DNA from: HGM20899 sp964615195
GTDB taxonomy: Bacteria > Pseudomonadota > Gammaproteobacteria > Enterobacterales > Succinivibrionaceae
Length of the DNA stretch: 64,000 bases
NCBI GenBank assembly: GCA_964615195.1
Contig: CAZTNG010000003.1
Location: 3,781-67,780 of the forward strand
Direction: 5' to 3'
Below the pieces are notes generated by a model that had not been told where the DNA came from, searched no databases, and saw nothing but the letters and a program-made list of their open reading frames with translations. Of this stretch, positions 24,140-31,939 are shown one piece after another. The first letter of the stretch is position 1, and each line of letters opens with the position of its first letter. The position numbers and the translations under genes are program-made.

Positions 24140-25498
24140 ATGCATGTACATATTTTAGGTATTTGTGGTACGTTTATGGGTGGTATCGCTGTTATTGCTA
24201 AGCAGTTAGGACATAAGGTTACAGGTTCTGATGCTAATGTTTATCCTCCTATGAGCACAATGCTTGAAGAAAAGGGGATTGAAATAACAGAAGGGTTCGA
24301 TGTTTCTCAATTGACACCGATGCCTGATATTGTAATTATTGGTAATGCAATGAAAAGAGGAAATCCTTGTGTAGAATATATTTTAAACAATAATTTGCCA
24401 TATACATCAGGACCTGCATGGCTTGAGGATCACGTTCTTAATACACGTAAAGTATTAGCAGTCGCAGGTACTCATGGTAAAACTTCTACGTCTAGTATTC
24501 TTGCTTGGATATTAGAATATGCGGGGTTATCACCTAGTTTTTTAATTGGTGGTGTTCCTGGTAATTTTGATACTTCTGCTCGTATAGGAAAGGATCCATT
24601 TTTTGTTATTGAAGCAGATGAATATGATTGTGCATTTTTTGATAAGCGTTCGAAGTTTGTTCACTATAAGCCATTTGTGCAAATTCTTAATAACCTAGAA
24701 TATGATCACGCGGATATTTTTGAGAATATTGCGGCGATCCAAAAACAATTTCATCATTTAGTTCGTATTATCCCTGGTAATGGAGAGGTTATTATTCCAA
24801 ATAATGACAAAGCTATAGATGAAGTTATAGAAATGGGGTGTTGGTCTAATTTGGTTAAGGTTGGAGGAGCTGGCGCAAAACTTAATTATGAACTTATTAC
24901 TGATGATGGCAGAGAATTTCTTGTTAAAGATAATTTGAATAAAACCTTAGGTAAGGTTTGTTGGACAGGAGTCGGTTTGCACAATGTTCACAACGCATTG
25001 ATGGCCTTAGAAGCTGCTAATTATATTGGTATTAGTTATGAAACTGCTATAGCTGCTTTAGGTGAGTTCATAATGCCAAAGCGCAGACTTGAGTTAAAAG
25101 GTGAGGTTAAAGGTATTAGAGTGTATGATGATTTTGCCCATCATCCAACGGCAATTAAAACAACCCTAGACGGTTTGAGGAAAATGGTAGGAACAGATAC
25201 TCATATAACAGCAGTGTTTGAGCCAAGATCAAATACCATGAAGATGGGGGTTAATCATGAATTATTGGCGGACGCTTTCAATTCGGCTGACAATATTTAC
25301 ATGTTTGCACCAGATGGTTTGAAATGGAATACGGATGAACTTTCAAATGGAGATCGTTTTAAAGTATGTCATAATTTTGAAGAAATGCTAAAAAACATTG
25401 TTGATAAAGCAAAGTTTGGAGATGTGATTATTGTTATGAGCAATGGTGGATTCAATGGAATTCAAAATAAGCTCTTAAATTCTTTAGCAAAAATTTAA
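24140..25498 (+). CDS. mpl: UDP-MurNAc:tripeptide ligase Mpl (murein recycling)
   Basis: Mpl joins UDP-N-acetylmuramate to the recycled tripeptide L-Ala-gamma-D-Glu-meso-Dap. The 452-residue protein is a Mur ligase. It has the N-terminal MHVHILGICGTFMGGIAVIAKQLGHKVTGSD, the ATP P-loop VAGTHGKTSTSSILAW at about residues 110-125, FVIEADEYDCAFFDKRSKF, NNLEYDHADIF, and the C-terminal ligase motif GIRVYDDFAHHPTAIKTTL. The family has the typical Mpl start without the longer MurC N-terminus. It is a single gene. Confidence 0.95.
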   Translation: MHVHILGICGTFMGGIAVIAKQLGHKVTGSDANVYPPMSTMLEEKGIEITEGFDVSQLTPMPDIVIIGNAMKRGNPCVEYILNNNLPYTSGPAWLEDHVLNTRKVLAVAGTHGKTSTSSILAWILEYAGLSPSFLIGGVPGNFDTSARIGKDPFFVIEADEYDCAFFDKRSKFVHYKPFVQILNNLEYDHADIFENIAAIQKQFHHLVRIIPGNGEVIIPNNDKAIDEVIEMGCWSNLVKVGGAGAKLNYELITDDGREFLVKDNLNKTLGKVCWTGVGLHNVHNALMALEAANYIGISYETAIAALGEFIMPKRRLELKGEVKGIRVYDDFAHHPTAIKTTLDGLRKMVGTDTHITAVFEPRSNTMKMGVNHELLADAFNSADNIYMFAPDGLKWNTDELSNGDRFKVCHNFEEMLKNIVDKAKFGDVIIVMSNGGFNGIQNKLLNSLAKI

Positions 25499-25991
25499 GA
25501 ACAATTATATTTATTGCTCAAATACTTAAATAATAATTATTCTTTAAAAAGAATAACGTATTTATAATGCCTAATAATAAGTTTAAAAACTATTTTTGGG
25601 CGTTATTTATGTTGTAAAGACAATTATCGATAGTTTGATTTACCTTTAATCTTTATTTATGAATTAAATGTAACTAGAAACAATTCAAATGAAATATATT
25701 CAAGATTATATATTGATTTTGCAATCAAATGGTGTGATGAATTTACTATAGACAACAGCCATAATTAAATAAAATGTTTTATATTCTTTAAAATTATTTA
25801 GATGAACTAAAAGGATTGAAGAAATAGTAAGTTGAGTGTTATATTTTAAAAGGAAATAGATTATCTAAAAAAGCCTACATTCTTATTATTATAAATAATG
25901 ATTTATTCTGAATTTGTGTGAATATTATATTCAAATTTATACAGGTACTTTTATAAAGTACCTGTATATAGATAGTCAGTTTTTATTAAGA
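25499..25991. other. Intergenic region mpl-prs
   Basis: These 493 very AT-rich bases lie between the convergent ends of mpl and prs. Apart from the inverted repeat ATACAGGTACTTT/AAAGTACCTGTAT at 25939-25967, which probably ends the prs transcript, I see no gene. The longest start-to-stop stretch noted (from an ATG at 25567) is 16 codons without a ribosome binding site. Confidence 0.55.
25939..25967 (-). terminator. Probable terminator of prs
   Basis: A 13-bp inverted repeat with a 3-base loop lies 25 bases after the prs stop. On the minus strand it is followed by AAATTTG and not by a strong T-run, so it may act as a stabilising hairpin as much as a terminator. Confidence 0.5.
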
Positions 25992-26939
25992 TTAAGCACT
26001 GAACATAGCTGAAATAGATTCTTCATTAGAAATACGACGAATCGCTTCAGCAAGCATTGGAGCTAATGTTAATACACGAACCTTACCAGTAGCTTTAACT
26101 TCTTCTGATAATGGAATTGAGTCTGTTACAATTACTTCATCAATACTTGATTCAGCAATATTCTTGCATGCAGAACCTGAAAGTACTGGATGAGTTGCGT
26201 AAGCAAATACTCTCTTTGCACCACGTGCCTTAAGAGCATCAGAAGCCTTACAAAGAGTGCCACCAGTATCAATCATATCATCAACAATGATACAATCTCT
26301 GCCTTCAACTTCACCAATTAAATGCATAACTTCAGATACATTTGGACGTGGACGACGCTTGTCAATAATTGCAATATCTGTATCATCAAGAAGTTTTGCA
26401 ATAGCACGAGCACGAACAACGCCACCAATATCAGGAGATACAACTACAGGATTTTCGAAGTTGTGGTTCTGCATATCCTTTACAAGGATTGGGCTACCAA
26501 AACAGTTATCTACTGGAACATCAAAGAAACCTTGAATTTGTTCTGCGTGAAGGTCTACTGTTAACACACGGTCAACACCAACACTTGAAAGTAAATCAGC
26601 AACAACTTTTGCAGTAATAGGTACACGAGCAGAACGTAAACGACGATCTTGTCTTGCATAACCAAAGTATGGAACAACAGCTGTTATACGACCTGCTGAA
26701 GCACGACGCATAGCATCAATCATAACAATGAGTTCCATTAGATTATCGTTAGTAGGTGCACAAGTAGACTGGATGATGAAGATATCTCCGCCACGTACAT
26801 TTTCGTTAATCTGGATCTGGATTTCGCCATCGCTGAAACGTCCAACGGTAGCATTACCTAATTTTGTAAAAAGCTGATTTGCTATTTTTTGTGCAAGGTC
26901 CGGTGTTCCGTTACCTGCAAATATCTTCATATCTGGCAC
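25992..26939 (-). CDS. prs: Ribose-phosphate pyrophosphokinase Prs
   Basis: Prs makes PRPP from ribose 5-phosphate and ATP for nucleotide, histidine and tryptophan synthesis. I use the GTG at 26939: it opens V-P-D-M-K-I-F-A-G, the same start as E. coli Prs, gives exactly 315 residues, and has GAGG 9 bases upstream. An ATG 12 codons earlier lacks family support. Motifs include TVGRFSDGEIQIQINENVRGGDIF, YARQDRR, VVSPDIGGVVRARA, the flexible-loop KRRPRPN, and the PRPP-binding IIVDDMIDTGGT. It follows ispE by 38 bases, completing the lolB-ispE-prs order common in gammaproteobacteria. Confidence 0.96.
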   Translation of the reverse strand: MPDMKIFAGNGTPDLAQKIANQLFTKLGNATVGRFSDGEIQIQINENVRGGDIFIIQSTCAPTNDNLMELIVMIDAMRRASAGRITAVVPYFGYARQDRRLRSARVPITAKVVADLLSSVGVDRVLTVDLHAEQIQGFFDVPVDNCFGSPILVKDMQNHNFENPVVVSPDIGGVVRARAIAKLLDDTDIAIIDKRRPRPNVSEVMHLIGEVEGRDCIIVDDMIDTGGTLCKASDALKARGAKRVFAYATHPVLSGSACKNIAESSIDEVIVTDSIPLSEEVKATGKVRVLTLAPMLAEAIRRISNEESISAMFSA

Positions 26940-26977
26940 GATTTTAACCTCTGGTGGTTCGGTTGGTGAGTGCATAC

Positions 26978-27841
26978 TTAAGCTTGACTTTTGTTGCGAA
27001 ATTCTTGTAAAGCTTCATATAATGGTGAAATATTACAAGCTTTTGCAACAAAGCCGTTTAGGCTGTTTGGCATCTCTGAAAGAGCCTTTAAAGCCAAATT
27101 TTTATCAGAAAATTCTGCAAAACAGGAAGCTCCTGTTCCAGTCATTCTTGATGGCGCGTATTTTAACAACCAAAGCAGTGATTTTGCAACCTCTGGATAA
27201 TATTTTTTAACCAAAATTTCGCAATCATTGTGTGTTGTTGAAAAGCTAATGTCTTTTATATCAAGCTTTGGAGTGTTTCTTTGCAGATCTTTATGTGTGA
27301 AAATTTTTTTTGTTGAAATATTAGTATTTTTAGGAGTTACTACTAAATAGTAATTTTCAGCAATATTATAAGCTGTTAATTTTTCACCAACACCTTCTGC
27401 AAAAGAACTATTACCTTTCACAAAAACTGGTACATCTGCACCGAGTTTTCTACCTAACATTGCTAGTGTATCTATTGTTAAGCCTAATTGCCAAATTTCA
27501 TTGAGTGCAATTAAAGTTGTTGCAGCATCGCTAGAACCACCGCCAAGGCCGCCCCCCATAGGAATTTGCTTATTTACTTTTATGGTTATACCTTTTTGAC
27601 ATTTAGTTTGTTCTCTAAGTAGCATAGCAGCTTTGTAAACTATATTTTCTTCTTGTGGAAAACCTAAATTAGGTAAAATGGTTATGGTATTATCTAGTAC
27701 TTCTGTAAATGTTAAATTATCGCCATGATCTAGTATTATGAATACCGTTTGCAACTCATGATATCCATCTTCTCTTCTACCATTGATATGCAGAAATAAA
27801 TTGATTTTTGCCGGTGCAGGCCAAGAGCTTATATTTCCCAT
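26978..27841 (-). CDS. ispE: 4-diphosphocytidyl-2-C-methyl-D-erythritol kinase IspE
   Basis: IspE phosphorylates CDP-methylerythritol in the MEP isoprenoid pathway. The 287-residue protein is a GHMP kinase. It starts with WPAPAKINLFLHINGRREDGYHELQTVF and has the ATP loop PMGGGLGGGSSDAATTL at about residues 92-108. LGADVPVFVKGNSSFAEGVGE and the C-terminal RMTGTGASCFAEF follow. Its start overlaps the end of lolB by 13 bases, a sign of coupled translation. Confidence 0.96.
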   Translation of the reverse strand: MGNISSWPAPAKINLFLHINGRREDGYHELQTVFIILDHGDNLTFTEVLDNTITILPNLGFPQEENIVYKAAMLLREQTKCQKGITIKVNKQIPMGGGLGGGSSDAATTLIALNEIWQLGLTIDTLAMLGRKLGADVPVFVKGNSSFAEGVGEKLTAYNIAENYYLVVTPKNTNISTKKIFTHKDLQRNTPKLDIKDISFSTTHNDCEILVKKYYPEVAKSLLWLLKYAPSRMTGTGASCFAEFSDKNLALKALSEMPNSLNGFVAKACNISPLYEALQEFRNKSQA

Positions 27842-28398
27842 GAATTAATTTTTATCCTTAAAGTAAATTCGGAACCAGTAATATTTATGTTTCTAGGTAA
27901 TATTAAATTGTTTTGTTCCATGTAGTTTTGATATTCAATATGCATATCGTTATAATCAACTGATTCAAGGCTACCATCTGCCGCGTTAGTGTGCTTAAAA
28001 TCTAATGGATTGCCTTTTAAAATAAAAGGTAAATCGTCACAAGGTAAATCTATATTAGTTAGTTCTTTAACTAATTTGTTTGCATTATCGCCAGTATGAA
28101 TATTACCATCCTTATCTATTAGCTCTGCTTTGTTTTTGTCTTTGGTAAGTTTAAAAATAGTACTTCCTGTAATGTCCGTTAGGTAAATTAGATAAGTATT
28201 GTCTAAAACCTCAATATTTAAGTATGTGCTAATTTTTTGGGTATTATTTATAATCGCAATTTTTCCAGATATTTTAAAATTGTTTTTTGTAGCTAAAATT
28301 TTATTTTGTTCTTGATAAAATTGTGGGTTTTTTGAAGATGTAATACTGCAGCCAACAGTTAGAAGGCACAAAGTAATTATCAATAAATATTTTGACAT
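27829..28398 (-). CDS. lolB: Outer-membrane lipoprotein receptor LolB
   Basis: LolB takes lipoproteins from LolA and inserts them into the outer membrane. The 189-residue product has a signal peptide with lipobox LTVGC (Cys at about 17). The family's beta-barrel-like half-pipe pattern follows, including NNFKISGKIAIINNTQKIS and YLIYLTDITGSTIFKLTKD. The ispE-adjacent position is characteristic and supports the call, since LolB is weakly conserved. hemA, often nearby, is not seen. Confidence 0.88.
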   Translation of the reverse strand: MSKYLLIITLCLLTVGCSITSSKNPQFYQEQNKILATKNNFKISGKIAIINNTQKISTYLNIEVLDNTYLIYLTDITGSTIFKLTKDKNKAELIDKDGNIHTGDNANKLVKELTNIDLPCDDLPFILKGNPLDFKHTNAADGSLESVDYNDMHIEYQNYMEQNNLILPRNINITGSEFTLRIKINSWEI

Positions 28399-28581
28399 TT
28401 TTATATCCTATAGAGTTATATCAACTCGGTAGAATAATTGTAATAGTTTTATTTTTTTTTAGCAAAAAAACTGTAAGGAAAATAAAGGTTTGATTTTTTA
28501 TTTGTAGTATTTATTGGATCGTATACGTATATGAGAACTATCATATATTTTAAAAGTGCAAAATAATATTATTTGTCATAA

Positions 28582-28607
28582 AAAAAACGCCCCGTAGGGC
28601 GTTTTTT
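28582..28607 (-). terminator. Terminator of focA-pflB
   Basis: AAAAAACGCCC and GGGCGTTTTTT form a compact GC stem with a CGTA loop and T-runs on either strand. It lies 15 bases after the pflB stop codon. This is one of the strongest intrinsic terminators in the window. Confidence 0.92.
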
Positions 28608-28621
28608 CATAAATCAACTAA

Positions 28622-30913
28622 TTAAAGAGACTGAGTGAAGGTACGAGTAATTACGTCGTCCTGCTGTTCTTTAGTTAAAGAGTTGAAACGAACTGCATAA
28701 CCAGATACACGAATTGTAAGCATTGGATACTTTTCAGGATTCTGCTGAGCATCAAGTAATGTTTCACGGTTTAATACGTTAACATTTAAATGCTGACCGC
28801 CTTCGTGGTCTGCAGAGTGGTGGAAATAACCATCAAGTAAACCTACAAGATTCTTATCCTGCTGATTCATTTCCTTGCCTAATGCAGCTGGAACGATAGA
28901 GAATGTATATGAAATACCATCCTTAGCGTATGCAAAAGGAAGCTTTGCTACTGAAGTTAAAGAAGCTACAGCGCCCTTAACATCACGGCCATGCATTGGG
29001 TTTGCACCAGGACCAAATGGCTTACCACCAATACGGCCACAAGGAGTATTACCAGTCTTCTTACCGTAAACAACGTTTGAAGTAATAGTTAAGATTGACT
29101 GAGTAGGGGTAGCATTACGATATGTTACACGACTCTGAATCTTCTTCATAAAGCGTTCAACAAGATCACAAGCAATAGAATCTACGCGGTCATCATTGTT
29201 ACCATACTTAGGGAAGTCGCCTTGAATATCAAATGAAGTAGCTACGCCATCTTCATCACGAACAGCCTTAACCTTTGCATACTTAATTGCAGATAATGAA
29301 TCTGCTGCAACAGAAAGACCAGCAATACCACAAGCCATAGTGCGAACTACGTCTCTGTCATGTAAAGCCATCTGTACTGCTTCATAAGCATATTTGTCAT
29401 GCATGTAGTGAATGATATTTAATGCAGTAACATATTGAGTTGCTAACCAATCCATAAAGTGGTCAACACGTGCTAATACATCATTGTATTCGAGGTATTC
29501 ACCCTGAGGAAGATCAGTCTTAGGACCAACCTGCATCTTTAAGCGTTCATCAATACCACCGTTGATGGAGTATAGAAGAGTCTTTGCAAGGTTAGCACGA
29601 GCACCGAAGAACTGCATTCTCTTGCCGATTACCATTGGAGATACGCAACAAGCAATAGCATAGTCATCACTATTAAAATCAGGACGCATTAAATCATCAT
29701 TTTCATATTGAATTGATGAAGTTTCAATTGAAACCTTAGCGCAGAACTTCTTCCATGCAGCAGGTAACTTTTCTGACCAAAGAATAGTCATGTTTGGTTC
29801 AGGAGAAGTACCCATTGTATAAAGAGTATTAAGGTAACGGAAGCTGCTCTTTGTTACAAGAGTACGACCATCAAGACCCATACCACCTAATGATTCTGTT
29901 GCCCAAATTGGGTCGCCAGAGAATAGTGTATCGTATTCTGGGGTACGTAAGAAACGAACCATACGAAGCTTCATGATCATGTGGTCAACAAGTTCTTGAG
30001 CTTGTGATTCAGTTAAAATTCCCTTCTTGATATCACGTTCAATATAGATATCATGGAATGAAGCTGTACGACCATAAGACATAGCAGCACCATTCTGAGA
30101 CTTAACTGCAGCTAGGTAACCGAAATAAGTAGCTTGCATAGCTTCTTTTGCTGTTTTAGCTGGGCCAGAAATATCGCAACCATAAGAAGCTGCCATTTCT
30201 TTTAATTGACCTAATGCTTTGTACTGATCGTTGATTTCTTCACGAGCACGGATAACATCTTCAAGTTCTCTTTCATCCTTTGGATGTTCAAGCTGATCTT
30301 GATAAGAGTTGTATTGCTTGAACTTGTCTTTCATAAGTGCATCAATACCGTAAAGAGCTATACGACGGTAATCACCGATGATACGACCACGACCATAAGC
30401 GTCTGGTAAACCAGTTAAGACAGCGCTTTTACGACAGTTTCTAATGCCTGCTGTGTAAACATCGAATACACCCTGGTTATGAGTTTTTCTGTATTCTGTA
30501 AAAATCTTTTCAACATCTTTATTGAAAGGTTTGCCGTATGTTTCGCAAGATGTTTTAATCATGCGGATACCGCCAAATGGCATGATTGCTCTCTTTAATG
30601 GAGCATCAGTCTGCAAGCCAACGATCTGTTCAAGACTCTGGTCAATGTAGCCAGGTTTGTGAGAGGTGATGGTTGATGGAGTATCTGGATCAAAATCTAA
30701 TGGAGCATGAGTTGAATTTTCAATCTTAATGCCTTCCATAACCTTGTTCCAAAGCTTGGTTGTTGCTTCTGTTGCTGGTTGGAGGAATGATTCATCACCT
30801 TCATATGGGGTGTAGTTAGTCTGAATAAAATCGCGGGTATCGATTGATTCCTGCCAAGCTCCTTGTGCGAAGCCTTCCCAAGCTACTTTTTGAAGCTCAT
30901 TAAGTTCTGCCAT
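28622..30913 (-). CDS. pflB: Formate acetyltransferase (pyruvate formate-lyase) PflB
   Basis: PflB splits pyruvate with CoA into acetyl-CoA and formate under anaerobic conditions. The 763-residue protein has the catalytic cysteine pair in AIACCVSPMVIGKRMQFFG and the glycyl radical loop RVSGYAVRF, with the radical glycine at about residue 738 and 25 residues following. It starts MAELNELQKVAWEGFAQGAW, like enterobacterial PflB. A GAGGT site precedes the ATG. Codon choice is less AT-biased than in neighbours, as expected for a highly expressed gene. It lies 38 bases after focA with no terminator between. The activase gene pflA is not in the window. Confidence 0.97.
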   Translation of the reverse strand: MAELNELQKVAWEGFAQGAWQESIDTRDFIQTNYTPYEGDESFLQPATEATTKLWNKVMEGIKIENSTHAPLDFDPDTPSTITSHKPGYIDQSLEQIVGLQTDAPLKRAIMPFGGIRMIKTSCETYGKPFNKDVEKIFTEYRKTHNQGVFDVYTAGIRNCRKSAVLTGLPDAYGRGRIIGDYRRIALYGIDALMKDKFKQYNSYQDQLEHPKDERELEDVIRAREEINDQYKALGQLKEMAASYGCDISGPAKTAKEAMQATYFGYLAAVKSQNGAAMSYGRTASFHDIYIERDIKKGILTESQAQELVDHMIMKLRMVRFLRTPEYDTLFSGDPIWATESLGGMGLDGRTLVTKSSFRYLNTLYTMGTSPEPNMTILWSEKLPAAWKKFCAKVSIETSSIQYENDDLMRPDFNSDDYAIACCVSPMVIGKRMQFFGARANLAKTLLYSINGGIDERLKMQVGPKTDLPQGEYLEYNDVLARVDHFMDWLATQYVTALNIIHYMHDKYAYEAVQMALHDRDVVRTMACGIAGLSVAADSLSAIKYAKVKAVRDEDGVATSFDIQGDFPKYGNNDDRVDSIACDLVERFMKKIQSRVTYRNATPTQSILTITSNVVYGKKTGNTPCGRIGGKPFGPGANPMHGRDVKGAVASLTSVAKLPFAYAKDGISYTFSIVPAALGKEMNQQDKNLVGLLDGYFHHSADHEGGQHLNVNVLNRETLLDAQQNPEKYPMLTIRVSGYAVRFNSLTKEQQDDVITRTFTQSL

Positions 30914-30951
30914 TTTTTTTACCTCTATTGGTTTAGGTAGTTAAGTACGCT

Positions 30952-31827
30952 TTAAGCCTTTTTGTGGCCAGCGCGACAATTTACATACCAGTTATATACG
31001 CCTATCATTAAGCCTCCGCCAATGATATTGCCTATTGTCACTGGGATTAAGTTATTGACAATAAAATTTACTATTGTCAAATCGGCGTACTTAAGGGGAT
31101 CAACTCCTAAGTGCGACCAGAATTCCGGTTCTGCAAAGTTTAGAATACTTATACCAGCTGGTACCATAAACATATTCGCAATGCTATGTTCAAATCCAGA
31201 TGCTACAAACATACCTACAGGTAGAACCATTGCTAACATTTTATCAGTTAGTGACTTACCTGCAAAGCTCAACCATACAGCTCCACATACCATTATATTA
31301 CAAAATATGCCCATGACTAGCGCTTCTGTGAAACCACGCCAATAATTTTCACCTGGATGCATGTGGTGTAATTTATGCTGTGCTGTATTTAAAATTACCT
31401 CACCCCAATGTCCATCGAAAGCATTATATTGTCTGCAAAGCATTACCAATAATACAATAAGTAATCCACCCAAAAGGTTTCCAAAATATACTGTGCACCA
31501 ATTTGTAAGTACTTGTCTCCAAGTTACTAACTTTGCTGTTTTTGCAACAAGCGTTAGTGTTGAAGATGTAAATAATTCACCACTTAAAATTACACAAAAT
31601 ATTAAGCCAAGGGAAAAGCATAAACCACCAATTAATTTTCCATGTCCATCAGCTAAAGCTGTTGTATAAAACATAAATGCTAAAGCTATAAATGCACCAG
31701 CATTAATTGCCATTAATAAAGCTTTCCAAAAAGGTTTGGTCGCCTTATGTTCTGTTATACTTTCGGATGCCTTTGCTAATTCTTCCGATGTTAAGCAACA
31801 TGTGCTAAGGTCTTTTTCTAAACTCAT
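30952..31827 (-). CDS. focA: Formate channel FocA
   Basis: FocA is the pentameric formate/nitrite-family channel that moves formate across the inner membrane. The 291-residue protein has six hydrophobic segments. It shows the family patterns KALLMAINAGAFIALAFMFYT, GLIFCVILSGELFTSST and NWCTVYFGNLLGGLL, and FEHSIANMF near the fourth helix. The N-terminus, which in E. coli interacts with PflB, is polar here and has two adjacent cysteines (TCCLT). A GGAAA site precedes the ATG. It is first in the focA-pflB operon, and a perfect FNR box lies 45 bases upstream. Confidence 0.96.
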   Translation of the reverse strand: MSLEKDLSTCCLTSEELAKASESITEHKATKPFWKALLMAINAGAFIALAFMFYTTALADGHGKLIGGLCFSLGLIFCVILSGELFTSSTLTLVAKTAKLVTWRQVLTNWCTVYFGNLLGGLLIVLLVMLCRQYNAFDGHWGEVILNTAQHKLHHMHPGENYWRGFTEALVMGIFCNIMVCGAVWLSFAGKSLTDKMLAMVLPVGMFVASGFEHSIANMFMVPAGISILNFAEPEFWSHLGVDPLKYADLTIVNFIVNNLIPVTIGNIIGGGLMIGVYNWYVNCRAGHKKA

Positions 31828-31871
31828 TTATCTAATTTCCTAAATTATATATCAATAAAAAAAGTTGTAAT

Positions 31872-31885
31872 TTGATATAGATCAA
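31872..31885 (-). promoter_or_regulatory. FNR binding site upstream of focA-pflB
   Basis: TTGATATAGATCAA is a perfect match to the FNR consensus TTGAT-N4-ATCAA and lies between ycaO and focA. On the minus strand TATAAT at 31849-31844 would put a transcription start near 31837, which makes the FNR site centre fall at -41.5, the class II activation position. The resulting leader would be only about 10 bases, so the exact start needs testing. Confidence 0.85.
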
Positions 31886-31939
31886 ATTTATTTGTAGTAT
31901 TGTTATGTAATAAATTTACATTATTCTGTATATTAGATG

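Noticed and set aside
26257..26535. Open frames antisense to prs (and similar ones antisense to focA, ycaO, flgO, gltB and ispE)
   Set aside because: They mirror the codon pattern of the real gene on the other strand, have no ribosome binding sites and resemble no protein family.
26940..26975. ATG start for prs twelve codons upstream
   Set aside because: The GTG at 26939 gives the exact E. coli start and a 315-residue length.
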